64,000 nt of DNA from an uncultured Oscillospiraceae bacterium. Lineage in GTDB: Bacteria; Bacillota; Clostridia; Oscillospirales; Ruminococcaceae. The position numbers and the translations under genes were made by a program. Below, in pieces: positions 8,557 through 16,474 of the stretch (within the stretch, counting starts at the first letter, position 1; every line of letters starts with the position of its first letter). The stretch is from positions 17,340 through 81,339 of the forward strand of contig CAKSLI010000007.1 of NCBI GenBank assembly GCA_934466475.1, given 5' to 3'. Below the pieces are notes generated by a model. It made no database searches, was not told the origin of the DNA, and saw only the letters and a list, made by a program, of their open reading frames with translations.

Positions 8557-10455
8557 ATGAATCCAGATTATAATGTAACAATGCAGCAGGCTGAGGCCGA
8601 TGTCGAGGCGCTAAAAAGAATATTCACGGACGCCAGACTGCTCAGCGCCGAACAGCTGAAAAACGGTTCCACCTGCCCCACCGCCGAGGAATTCGCCGGC
8701 GGAGCTGAAATAAACTGCGCAAGCTGCACCGCGGCTGCGGCGCTCAATGAAAAAAAGCAGATCACCAAGCTGGAATTCATGGGCTCCGATATATTTCAGG
8801 TGATCGCTCAGTATGTCGAGATCGAGGACAAGCCCTACGTCATCGAGATGATAAAGAAGCTGTCCGATGATTCGCTCGTATATCTTGGCGGCAGGAACGA
8901 ACTCGCCGCCAGACTTGCGCACAGCCACTCCGAAATATATATAGACCCTCTCACCGGCGCATACAGCCGCCACTACTATGAGGAGTTCATGAAAAACGCG
9001 CTCACCTCAGCCGGCGTTGTTATGATAGACCTTGACGACTTCACGCTGTACAACGACAACTGCGGCCATGAAGCCGGAGATGCAGCCCTTAAAACTACGG
9101 TCAGCACCATACGCAGGTGTATCCGCGCGACAGACACGCTTGTGCGCTACGGCGGCGATGAATTCCTGCTCATAATGCCTGGAATCACCGATGACAGATT
9201 CACGCAGCAGCTGCGGTATTTAAAGCGCCGCATTCACAAATCCGATATCCCCGGGCACTCGGGAATGGAGCTGTCGGTCAGCATCGGCGGTGTTCTCGCG
9301 GAAAACGAACCGCTCGCAAGCGCCGTTTCCCGCGCCGACAAGAATATGTACCTTGCCAAGAACCGCAAGAACACAGTAGTCACGGACGACAGCAAGCTCT
9401 CAGGGACAGACGCGGAAAAGCTCAACATAATGATCGTTGACGATTCCGACTTCAACCGCGAGATCCTTTCCTCCATGCTCAGCAGCGAATTCAACATACT
9501 TGAAGCGGCAAACGGCGAGACCTGCCTCTCCATGCTGGAGGAATACGGCACGGATATCTCCCTCGTGCTGCTGGATATAGTAATGCCCGGCATAAGCGGC
9601 TTTGAGGTGCTGAAAGTAATGAACGCAGATCATCTTATCGAGGATATCCCGGTCATTATGATCTCAAGCGACAATTCGGACTCCTCCGTCCGGGAAGCCT
9701 ACGAAATGGGAGTTTCCGACTACATCAGCAGGCCGTTTGACGCAAAGGTGGTATACCACCGCGTATTCAATACGATAAAGCTGTATTCCAAGCAGCGCCG
9801 CCTCGTGAAGCTGGTCACGGACCAGATAAACGAGAAGGAAAAGAACAACAGCATGATGATCGGAATCCTCAGCCAGATAGTGGAGTTCCGCAACGGCGAA
9901 AGCGGTCTTCATGTTGTGCATATCCGTACCCTGACAGAAATGCTTATGGATCAGCTCGTCAAGAAAACGGACAAGTATAACCTGGACGCTTCTACAAGAA
10001 TGCTGATCCCGACCGCCTCTGCTCTCCATGATATAGGAAAGATAGGCATAGACGACAAGATACTCAACAAGCCCGGCAGACTCACCAAGGAAGAGTTCGA
10101 AATAATGAAGACCCACACGGTTATCGGCGCCCAGATGATAGAAAGCCTGGAGCAGTACCAGAACGAGGAACTGATAAAAGTGGCTCACGAGATATGCCGC
10201 TGGCATCACGAGCGCTGGGACGGAAGGGGCTACCCTGACGGACTCAAGGGCGACGAGATACCGATATCCGCGCAGATCGTGTCCATAGCGGACGTATACG
10301 ATGCGCTGGTAAGCGAACGCGTCTATAAAAAGGCGCTTCCGCACGAAACCGCAATACGGATGATACTTAACGGCGAATGCGGTCAGTTCAATCCGATCCT
10401 GCTGGAATGCCTCATAGACATAAATCAGGAGATAAAGAAAAAATTCAATACATGA
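8557..10455 (+). CDS. GGDEF-REC-HD-GYP c-di-GMP enzyme
   Basis: The 632-residue protein joins both c-di-GMP activities around a receiver. An N-terminal PAS-like region has a Cys cluster (CASC, then FMGSDIFQVIAQYVEIEDKPYVIEM). The GGDEF domain has intact YGGDEF (199-203) and an inhibitory I-site RATD five residues before it. The receiver has D340 in VLLDIVMP. The HD-GYP domain has H491-D492 in LHDIGK and HHERWDGRGYP starting at 550. All catalytic motifs are intact, so it may both make and break c-di-GMP, with phosphorylation of D340 shifting the balance; that is inference. It sits 12 nt after the hybrid kinase and 37 nt before the HPt gene, so the phosphate donor is probably encoded next door. 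Confidence 0.9.
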   Translation: MNPDYNVTMQQAEADVEALKRIFTDARLLSAEQLKNGSTCPTAEEFAGGAEINCASCTAAAALNEKKQITKLEFMGSDIFQVIAQYVEIEDKPYVIEMIKKLSDDSLVYLGGRNELAARLAHSHSEIYIDPLTGAYSRHYYEEFMKNALTSAGVVMIDLDDFTLYNDNCGHEAGDAALKTTVSTIRRCIRATDTLVRYGGDEFLLIMPGITDDRFTQQLRYLKRRIHKSDIPGHSGMELSVSIGGVLAENEPLASAVSRADKNMYLAKNRKNTVVTDDSKLSGTDAEKLNIMIVDDSDFNREILSSMLSSEFNILEAANGETCLSMLEEYGTDISLVLLDIVMPGISGFEVLKVMNADHLIEDIPVIMISSDNSDSSVREAYEMGVSDYISRPFDAKVVYHRVFNTIKLYSKQRRLVKLVTDQINEKEKNNSMMIGILSQIVEFRNGESGLHVVHIRTLTEMLMDQLVKKTDKYNLDASTRMLIPTASALHDIGKIGIDDKILNKPGRLTKEEFEIMKTHTVIGAQMIESLEQYQNEELIKVAHEICRWHHERWDGRGYPDGLKGDEIPISAQIVSIADVYDALVSERVYKKALPHETAIRMILNGECGQFNPILLECLIDINQEIKKKFNT

Positions 10456-10492
10456 GTATTTCAAAAGCTACACCAAATAAGGAGATAATGCA

Positions 10493-10849
10493 ATGACTAT
10501 CAGACAGTGCTATGAAAATATGGGCTCCGATTTTGACGGAGTTCTGCGCAGGCTTGGCAGCGAAGCTATAATTTCCCGCATAGCCGTAAAGTTCCTGAAT
10601 GACCCCAGCTTCAGCGACCTGAAATCCGCACTGGCAGAGAACAGGATCGAGGACGCATTCCGTGCGGCGCATACCCTAAAAGGAGTCTGTGTGAATCTCG
10701 GATTCGACAGGCTGTACGAATGCAGCTCGGAGCTCACGGAGATACTGCGCGCAGGCAGCACGGACGGCGCTGACGCGCTTCTCGCCGAGGCAGAAAAGAA
10801 CTACGAGATCACCGCGGAGGCTCTCAGGCAGTTCAGAGACGGTCAGTGA
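10493..10849 (+). CDS. Stand-alone HPt phosphotransfer protein
   Basis: The 118-residue protein is a single four-helix HPt domain with the phosphorylatable H60 in AAHTLKGVCVNLG. Stand-alone HPt proteins shuttle phosphate between receivers. It closes the operon, after a kinase that already contains its own HPt domain, so it may link to the receiver of the GGDEF/HD-GYP protein or to the double-receiver protein. AAGGAGATA precedes the ATG. A strong hairpin terminator follows within 15 nt. Confidence 0.88.
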   Translation: MTIRQCYENMGSDFDGVLRRLGSEAIISRIAVKFLNDPSFSDLKSALAENRIEDAFRAAHTLKGVCVNLGFDRLYECSSELTEILRAGSTDGADALLAEAEKNYEITAEALRQFRDGQ

Positions 10850-10862
10850 TACGATAACAACC

Positions 10863-10896
10863 AAAAATCCGGGGCTGTTTCCAGCCCCGGATTTTT
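10863..10896. terminator. Bidirectional rho-independent terminator
   Basis: A 15-bp perfect stem (AAAAATCCGGGGCTG / CAGCCCCGGATTTTT) with a 4-nt loop has a T-run on either strand. It ends the signalling operon and also serves the convergent beta-helix lipoprotein gene. Confidence 0.93.
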
Positions 10897-10919
10897 ATAT
10901 GGAGGATTTTTTTGAAGGG

Positions 10920-12773
10920 TTATACGATCTGCTCGCCGTTTACATACAGATGATATCCGTTGGAAACTATCTGAGACACATCGCCGTCAAATTCAGTAAT
11001 GTAGCTGTCTGCGGTCAGGGTCCACTCGGAACCGCTGTCGAGCGTTACCTTTACCGTGCCGCCCTCGCCGTCAGGATTGACTGCGCCGTTCATTGAGGAG
11101 TTTGTGAGCGTCATGTCAAGGCTGGATATGCTGTCGACCAGGATATTGCCCTCGATCGTCTGGCTTTCTGCCGTAAGGACAACGTCCCCGCCGTTCGCCC
11201 CGTGAGTGCCCCAGCCCCGGGAGCTGGAATTGCCCTCGACCCGCAGGAACGTATCGTTCGCCAGCGTGAAATCAACGTCCTTCAGGGAGATAACGCAGTC
11301 TGTATTCGTGATATAGAACATATCGCCGGAAAGACCGGTTATGCTTCCGCCCTCGGCTGTGAAATACGCTTCGCCGACGTCTGCGTCACCTGACATGCTC
11401 TGATATATCATTATCGTGTGGATATTCTCGTCCGGGTCGCCGTTGTAGGTGCCGGACATATTTCCGGAAAGCGTGCAGTTATTGAGCGTTACGCTGTTCT
11501 TTCCCTCAACGACAATACCCTCGCTGTTGTTTGCGGTGAGCTCCGCGTCATTCACCGTCACATTCGCCGTGGAGTAAACCGCAGGGCTTCCGGTGCCGTT
11601 GGTGACATACTTTCCGCCGTTGACCGTGACTGTTCCGCCGCCGCGGTCCGTTCTTATCGCCGCTGAGGAGTTGCCCTCCGTCTGAACATCCAGGTCGTTG
11701 GCGGTCATTGTGCCGCCGCCTGTGGTCTGTATTCCGCCGGAATTACGCTCCGTTGTGCGGATAACGCTGTCCGATATCATAACGGAGGTTCCCTCGCCGT
11801 AGCTGAAAACCGCGTTTCCGTTGACCGCCGCCGTATTAAACGTGGAGTTGCTGATGATCACCTTGGCTCCGTTTGTCGCAAGGAGCCCGGCATTCTGACC
11901 GTAAAAGTCGCCGTTTTCGGTGTTTGAGGAATCACCGCCGTTCTTATTGACCGTGATATTTGTGAGCACCGCCTCAGCGCTGTCTATTCGCAGTGCGTTC
12001 TCGTCATCGCCTATGGAGGTGTATTCCGTATCGCTCTCCTCGGTGCTTTCAGTGATAGTATTCGCAGAGGTGCCGTTAGTTACCTCGCTGCTGCCGCCGA
12101 ATCCGCTTCCCGCCGACATATTCTTGACCAGTACGGAAGCCGCCGTGCCGTCCTCGTTGAGTGTGACTGCAAGCACGCTCCCGACTGCGATATCATCAAT
12201 GGAACCGGCGCTGCTTCCCTGGAGAAATTCCACGGATATCTCAGTGTCGTCGGTTACTGTGAACTCAACGCTGCTGCCGTTTGATTCAAACGTGCTTCCG
12301 CTTTCACCCGGCTTTGCCGGAGGTTCGCCGTCAGATGCGGAGCCGTTGTCCGAAGGCTTTTCCGGAGCCTCGCCGTCAGGTGCAGAGCCGTTGTCCGCGG
12401 GCTTTGCCGGAGGTTCGCCGTCAGATGCGGAGCCGTTGTCCGCGGGCTTTTCCGGAGCCTCGCCGTCAGGCGCGGAGCCGTTGTCCGAAGGCTTTTCCGG
12501 AGCTTCGCCGTCAGGTGCAGAGCCCATTGAAGCTGTTGTGATCTCTCCCTCGTCAGCGGTTATCTTATTTCCGTCAACCGCTGTGACCTTGACGGTCTTG
12601 TGGCTCTGGGACTGCTCAGTTTCTGACGTGCCGGATATCTGCGCGTCAGAGGCAGTGTGCTCAACCGTGGAAACCACGGAGCTCTCCGAGCTGGCGGAGC
12701 TGCTGGAGCAGCCGGTCGCGGAGGCCGCGACAACTGCCGCACATATAATTGCAAAGTATCTTGATGTATTCAT
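10920..12773 (-). CDS. Surface lipoprotein with 15-residue repeats and a beta-helix domain
   Basis: The 617-residue protein has a lipoprotein signal peptide with Cys22 as the likely lipidated residue (SATGC). A Ser/Thr-rich linker follows, then five 15-residue repeats (DGEAPEKPSDNG type, residues 84-158) that look like a cell-wall-spanning spacer. From about residue 240 to the end the sequence has the short repeated rungs of a right-handed parallel beta-helix (GGIQTTGGGTMTANDLDV, GSPAVYSTANVTVNDAEL, SEGIVVEGKNSVTLNNC). Such domains in related bacteria often bind or cut polysaccharides; no catalytic residues can be named here. It converges on the signalling operon, and its promoter carries a direct repeat that could be a response-regulator site. 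Confidence 0.78.
   Translation of the reverse strand: MNTSRYFAIICAAVVAASATGCSSSSASSESSVVSTVEHTASDAQISGTSETEQSQSHKTVKVTAVDGNKITADEGEITTASMGSAPDGEAPEKPSDNGSAPDGEAPEKPADNGSASDGEPPAKPADNGSAPDGEAPEKPSDNGSASDGEPPAKPGESGSTFESNGSSVEFTVTDDTEISVEFLQGSSAGSIDDIAVGSVLAVTLNEDGTAASVLVKNMSAGSGFGGSSEVTNGTSANTITESTEESDTEYTSIGDDENALRIDSAEAVLTNITVNKNGGDSSNTENGDFYGQNAGLLATNGAKVIISNSTFNTAAVNGNAVFSYGEGTSVMISDSVIRTTERNSGGIQTTGGGTMTANDLDVQTEGNSSAAIRTDRGGGTVTVNGGKYVTNGTGSPAVYSTANVTVNDAELTANNSEGIVVEGKNSVTLNNCTLSGNMSGTYNGDPDENIHTIMIYQSMSGDADVGEAYFTAEGGSITGLSGDMFYITNTDCVISLKDVDFTLANDTFLRVEGNSSSRGWGTHGANGGDVVLTAESQTIEGNILVDSISSLDMTLTNSSMNGAVNPDGEGGTVKVTLDSGSEWTLTADSYITEFDGDVSQIVSNGYHLYVNGEQIV
12300..12524 (-). repeat. Coding minisatellite, five 45-bp units
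   Basis: Five in-frame 45-bp units encode residues 84-158 of the beta-helix lipoprotein. Two unit types alternate in part (APDGEAPEKP and ASDGEPPAKP), which points to unequal crossing-over. Copy number could vary between strains. Confidence 0.9.
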
Positions 12774-12822
12774 AAAATCACTGCCTTTCTGTGTGAAGGT
12801 GCCGTTTTTTGTTTACGACTAG

Positions 12823-12855
12823 ATTATAGCCTCCAAACGTGACATTCTTGTGACA
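12823..12855 (-). promoter_or_regulatory. Promoter with tandem GTGACA-type direct repeat
   Basis: On the minus strand a perfect TATAAT (12828-12823) has no good -35 box. Instead TGTCAC occurs twice, 11 bp apart, over the -35 region (GTGACA at 12839-12844 and 12850-12855 on the plus strand). One helical turn between direct repeats in place of a -35 is the usual design of a site for an activating response regulator of the OmpR/PhoB type. Confidence 0.55.
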
Positions 12856-12906
12856 CTATTGGAATCAAATGCTGAATACACCGGGAAAAATACGGCAGAT
12901 AAATGT

Positions 12907-12937
12907 GAAAGCTCCGCAGGTCAACTGCGGAGCTTTC
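12907..12937. terminator. Hairpin terminator displaced by a MITE
   Basis: A 13-bp perfect stem (GAAAGCTCCGCAG / CTGCGGAGCTTTC) with a 5-nt loop. It probably ended the LacI-GGDEF gene on the minus strand before the repeat element at 12946-13104 was inserted between the stop codon and the hairpin. Confidence 0.7.
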
Positions 12938-12945
12938 TAATCTAT

Positions 12946-13104
12946 GGTCACCTCTAAAAACCGGTTTGAAAAGGGAAAATGGGTAGAGTGCGCCGAATGC
13001 GATGAAAGCCGACGAAGTAAGGCTGTATGCCTTACGAGGAGGTTTTCTGAAGCAGGCGGTGTGCTATACACATTTTCACTCAAACAAGGTTTTTAGAGGT
13101 GACC
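12946..13104. mobile_element. MITE-like element, copy 2 (159 bp)
   Basis: The ends GGTCACCTCTAAAAACC and GGTTTTTAGAGGTGACC are perfect 17-bp inverted repeats. CTAT flanks both sides (12942-12945 and 13105-13108), a 4-bp target duplication. The interior has a hairpin (GTAAGGC/GCCTTAC) and no coding capacity. It lacks about 70 bp of internal palindromes found in the copy at 50716. It starts right after the stop of the LacI-GGDEF gene. Confidence 0.88.
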
Positions 13105-13109
13105 CTATA

Positions 13110-14984
13110 TCAGTCCTGACGGACTGCTTTTCTTTTGCGCTTATCCTCGTACATGCGTGAATCGGCTATCCTGATCATCTCGTCAATATCAGCGGCGGAG
13201 CCCGGCTCTGAGCTCTCCCAGCCAGCGCTTATCCCAACGGGATATCCCTTTCCTGACGTTCTGTTGTACTCGTCAAGATAACCGCGAACCTGCGCGATGT
13301 AATCCTCCGGAACAAATCCGCTTCCGGAAGCGATGACCGCAAATTCGTCTCCGCCGAATCGCGAGCAGGCGATATCTCCGTCATTGTACAGCAGCGCCGC
13401 CGCTACGGTCTTTATCGCAATGTCGCCCTCGGTGTGGCCAAAGTTGTCGTTCACATATTTCAGCCTGTCCATATCTATCGAGAACACCCATATCCTTCCG
13501 CCGGAATTGCGCTTCTCGAATTCCTTGTAGAATCCGCGGCGGTTGAGCAGCCCGGTCAGCGGGTCGTGTATGTGCATCTCGGCGAGCTCGCTGTAAGCGC
13601 GCTCAAGCTGGACGCGGTTTATAAGCTCCTCAAGTATCTGCGAGACATTGCTTATGTAACGCCTCCGGTTGGAGTATACGAATTCCTCAGCGAACGCAAT
13701 GCTCGCACACGCATAGCCGATTATCTTCTCCATAAAGTGGACCGGCGAAAAATACAGCACATCGTAAGCTTCCAGGACCTTGTCCATATCAGGCAGGATC
13801 TCCCGTGCAGGGAAAATCACGCTGTCCGTGTAAACCGTGTCGCGTTCGCGGTGCATGAAGCAGTTCACGTTTTCAGTGAACACGTCGTGATAGCGGAGCA
13901 TTCCCGGCTTATTCTCGAAAATATCCGTGTTCACGCAGAACCACTCGACATAATCCCCGTGCCTGCCCATAACCGCGGCAAGCTCCTTAAGGCTTCCGCA
14001 TTTGGTGGCTTTCCGGAGGAAGTTGAACATAAAATCCTCGTGCCATGCGGAATTTCCCACGCGGTCGTGCAGCTTCAGTATCTTCTCGCAGGGCTCGTGC
14101 GCCGAGAGCTCCACGCACCCGCAGGACTGACCCAGCCTCATCTGGTACGGAACATATTCTGTGACCGGGGCGGACTTGCTGCTTACAAGCTCCAGCGTAA
14201 GGCTCCCGGCGGCTGAATAATCAACACAGCCGGTCGTCAGCCGCGGCTGATAGTATTGTTCAAGGTCTATGCCGTCGAATCCGGTGACTATCACATCGTC
14301 CGGTACTTTTATGCCCTTTTTCCTGAGATACTGGCAGACCGCTATCGCCATGGTATCGTTGAAGCAGACTATCGCCTGCGGCATGGGCAGACCAGTTTCC
14401 ATGAAACCATCCATTGCGCGCACGGTCGGCACGTCCCAGAAATCGCCGTAGCCTATGCGCCGCTCGTCCTGATCAATGCCGTATTCAGCCAGTATTTTCC
14501 GGCAGCACGCAAGGCGGTCCTCGGAAAAATCATTACCCTTGAATCCTGCCATTATATTTATGGTCCGGCAGCCATGGACTTCTATCACATGACGGAGTAT
14601 CTTCTCAAATGTCGCAACATAGTCGAAGCGTATGCATGAAGCCCCAGCAAACTCCCCGTCAAGCGTGACCACAGGAATGCCGGCGTCCACGCCCGCCGCG
14701 ACCAGCATTCTGCTCACTTCATCGTTGAGTATCGACTGCGGCAGGACCACGAGCGCGTCCAGCAGCTCAATGTTCACCAGGCGGTATATTCCGGCTTCCC
14801 CGGCTATGTCCTCGGCGCTTTCCCCGGTGTTGGAATAAAGATCGCAGAACGATGAGAATATCATGACCTTCCAGCCGCTATTTATCACGCTGGAGCATAT
14901 TGAATCCACTATCCCCTTGACGTCCTCGTTGGTTATCTTGGAGCAGCAGATCCCGAGTATTTTGTATTTTTTTCCAACTGGCAT
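13110..14984 (-). CDS. LacI-type ligand-binding domain fused to a GGDEF diguanylate cyclase
   Basis: The 624-residue protein starts directly with a LacI/ribose-binding-type domain (about 1-280; IPVVTLDGEF, PQAIVCFNDTMAIAVCQYLRKKGIKVPDDVIVTGFDG are typical), but has no helix-turn-helix before it and no signal peptide. A middle region of about 180 residues without a recognised domain leads to a GGDEF domain with an intact RFGGDEF (544-548). The inhibitory RxxD site is absent (the four residues at that position are DGDI). This suggests a cytoplasmic diguanylate cyclase switched by a sugar-like ligand and without product inhibition. It is monocistronic with a strong promoter that contains an inverted repeat. 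Confidence 0.87.
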   Translation of the reverse strand: MPVGKKYKILGICCSKITNEDVKGIVDSICSSVINSGWKVMIFSSFCDLYSNTGESAEDIAGEAGIYRLVNIELLDALVVLPQSILNDEVSRMLVAAGVDAGIPVVTLDGEFAGASCIRFDYVATFEKILRHVIEVHGCRTINIMAGFKGNDFSEDRLACCRKILAEYGIDQDERRIGYGDFWDVPTVRAMDGFMETGLPMPQAIVCFNDTMAIAVCQYLRKKGIKVPDDVIVTGFDGIDLEQYYQPRLTTGCVDYSAAGSLTLELVSSKSAPVTEYVPYQMRLGQSCGCVELSAHEPCEKILKLHDRVGNSAWHEDFMFNFLRKATKCGSLKELAAVMGRHGDYVEWFCVNTDIFENKPGMLRYHDVFTENVNCFMHRERDTVYTDSVIFPAREILPDMDKVLEAYDVLYFSPVHFMEKIIGYACASIAFAEEFVYSNRRRYISNVSQILEELINRVQLERAYSELAEMHIHDPLTGLLNRRGFYKEFEKRNSGGRIWVFSIDMDRLKYVNDNFGHTEGDIAIKTVAAALLYNDGDIACSRFGGDEFAVIASGSGFVPEDYIAQVRGYLDEYNRTSGKGYPVGISAGWESSEPGSAADIDEMIRIADSRMYEDKRKRKAVRQD

Positions 14985-15003
14985 GGTACCTCAATCCCCT
15001 CAT

Positions 15004-15047
15004 GTGGTATATATATTTATAATACCACACCGGCGGGACTTTGTCAA
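15004..15047 (-). promoter_or_regulatory. Promoter with inverted-repeat operator for the LacI-GGDEF gene
   Basis: Minus strand TTGACA (15047-15042), 17-bp spacer, TATTAT (15024-15019). A perfect 7-bp inverted repeat GTGGTAT (15004-15010) and ATACCAC (15022-15028) brackets the -10 box and start point, where a repressor would block initiation. Confidence 0.7.
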
Positions 15048-15110
15048 TTATTTTAGGGGGTTCCATATTGATAAACGGCGGCAGTCTCACATATACTGGC
15101 TTTACTGCAC

Positions 15111-15139
15111 TTGACAAATATATAGTGTTAGTGTATAAT
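15111..15139 (+). promoter_or_regulatory. Consensus sigma-A promoter
   Basis: TTGACA at 15111-15116, 17-bp spacer, TATAAT at 15134-15139. Both boxes match the consensus perfectly. It drives the small lipoprotein gene at 15181. Confidence 0.88.
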
Positions 15140-15180
15140 CTACATTACAAAGAATTTATTTCTACTGGAAAGGATATTAT

Positions 15181-15774
15181 ATGAAGAAGCTGCTTACAGC
15201 GCTTGCCGCCGCAGTCCTCCTGACTGGCTGCGCCGGGCATACATCGTCACAGCAGGAGAGCTCCTCTCCCGAATCTGAAAGCACCACAATACAGCAGGAA
15301 AACAGCGCCCCTGAGACTGAGCCGCCGTCAGAAAACAGCGATCCCACAGAAGAAACAGAACCCGGTACAGAAGAAACGGAACCCGGTACAGATGAGCAGT
15401 CCGACCCGGTAACGGTGAACTATGCCGAGGACGTAAGCATTCCTGAAGACGCAGAGGTATTCGAGTTTTCCGCCGCCGGAGCCTTGCAGCCTGTCCGGAC
15501 GGTATTCACCGCCGACCGCACGGTCACCGACCTGAAAGTTCTTGCCCTGACATATAAAGACATGGACGCGGACGGAAACGTTGTGTTCTCCATTGAGGAG
15601 CTTATGACTATCCCGGAATTCAACGCTGATTCCGTGCTGAAAGCAAGCCTTGAATACATCGGCACGATACCGAACAACGGAATATCCTACACCGACCCTG
15701 CCACCGGAAAGACGCGCCGCTTTGCAGTCAACATGAGCGGAAATGACGGTTCCCTTTTCCTCTGGGAATTCTGA
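15181..15774 (+). CDS. Small acidic lipoprotein of unknown function
   Basis: The 197-residue protein begins with a clear lipoprotein signal (AAVLLTGCAG, Cys17 lipidated). A Ser/Glu/Thr-rich linker with the repeat EETEPGT spans about residues 20-80. The folded part (about 85-197) has no family that I recognise; it looks like a small beta domain (EVFEFSAAGALQPVRTVF, DGNVVFSIEELM). ATG is preceded by AAAGGA. A perfect promoter lies upstream and the gene stands alone, followed by a terminator hairpin that has been duplicated by a repeat element. Confidence 0.8.
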   Translation: MKKLLTALAAAVLLTGCAGHTSSQQESSSPESESTTIQQENSAPETEPPSENSDPTEETEPGTEETEPGTDEQSDPVTVNYAEDVSIPEDAEVFEFSAAGALQPVRTVFTADRTVTDLKVLALTYKDMDADGNVVFSIEELMTIPEFNADSVLKASLEYIGTIPNNGISYTDPATGKTRRFAVNMSGNDGSLFLWEF

Positions 15775-15784
15775 TCGCGCAAAA

Positions 15785-15957
15785 AATGGGGCTGAATGAT
15801 ACAGCCCCATAGAGACCGTCGCTTAGACACTTGCGCGGATAGAAGTGTTTTTTGCCTCGGCAAAGCTGAGGCAAAAAACAGATTTCAAAAGCCCGCTTCG
15901 CGGGCAAATTTGGTTTTTTTCGACAGACTGAATGGGGCTGAATGATACAGCCCCATA
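15785..15957. repeat. Palindromic repeat element between two copies of a terminator, locus 1
   Basis: The hairpin AATGGGGCTGAATGATACAGCCCCATA occurs exactly twice as a 27-bp direct repeat (15785-15811 and 15931-15957). Between them lies about 119 bp that share blocks with the locus at 46242-46581: GAGACCG, GTCGCTTA, GCGGATAGAAGT, an 11-bp hairpin (15848-15858 with 15868-15878), a GCCCGC/GCGGGC hairpin (15891-15905) and a TTTTTTCGACA right end. The first hairpin copy has no T-run after it. No coding sequence is seen in it. Confidence 0.8.
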
Positions 15958-15961
15958 AATA

Positions 15962-16303
15962 TCACAAACCGAAGCTCACTGAAAGAGCGTTGTTCACCTG
16001 AGACATGGCGTCGTTGTCAAGCTCGCCCATGCGCTCCTTCAGCCGCCTTTTATCCAATGTACGCACCTGCTCCAGAAGCACTATGGAGTCCTTCGCAAGT
16101 CCGCAGGAAGCGGCATTAAGCGAAATATGTGTCGGCAGCTTCGATTTGTCCTTCTGGCTCGTTATTGCAGCGGCTATCACGGTGGGGCTGTGCTTGTTGC
16201 CGATATCATTCTGTACTATCAGCACCGGGCGGATACCGCCCTGCTCCGAGCCTACCACCGGGCTCAGATCCGCATAATAGATCTCTCCGCGTTTCACCAG
16301 CAT
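15962..16303 (-). CDS. mazF: MazF/NdoA-type mRNA interferase without a visible antitoxin
   Basis: The 113-residue protein is a full-length MazF/PemK toxin close to B. subtilis EndoA: KRGEIYYADLSPVVGSEQGGIRPVLIVQND at the N-terminus and LLEQVRTLDKRRL near 76 hold the usual catalytic Arg and Thr positions. It cleaves single-stranded mRNA at specific short sites. AAAGGAATGG precedes the ATG. In Bacillus the antitoxin gene lies just upstream, but the 171 bp between this start and the divergent dgt gene hold no open frame longer than 17 codons. The antitoxin is therefore elsewhere or absent. The stop codon region abuts the duplicated terminator of the repeat element. Confidence 0.92.
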   Translation of the reverse strand: MLVKRGEIYYADLSPVVGSEQGGIRPVLIVQNDIGNKHSPTVIAAAITSQKDKSKLPTHISLNAASCGLAKDSIVLLEQVRTLDKRRLKERMGELDNDAMSQVNNALSVSFGL

Positions 16304-16474
16304 TTAAAACCATTCCTTTCGTATTGATATCTGACGTCTGCGCCGGTTTTCCGGTTCAACGTTATTATTGCCTGCACTCACGAAGTTATACAGGCATTTT
16401 CCATAAAACAGGATTACGCCGGCACTTCATTTTATTCATCTATTACTAATTAAGTTACTGGAATAGGAGGAAAA

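Noticed and set aside
12300..12524. Regular 45-bp repeats as a CRISPR array
   Set aside because: The repeats are contiguous, in frame with the lipoprotein gene and have no spacers; no cas genes are present.
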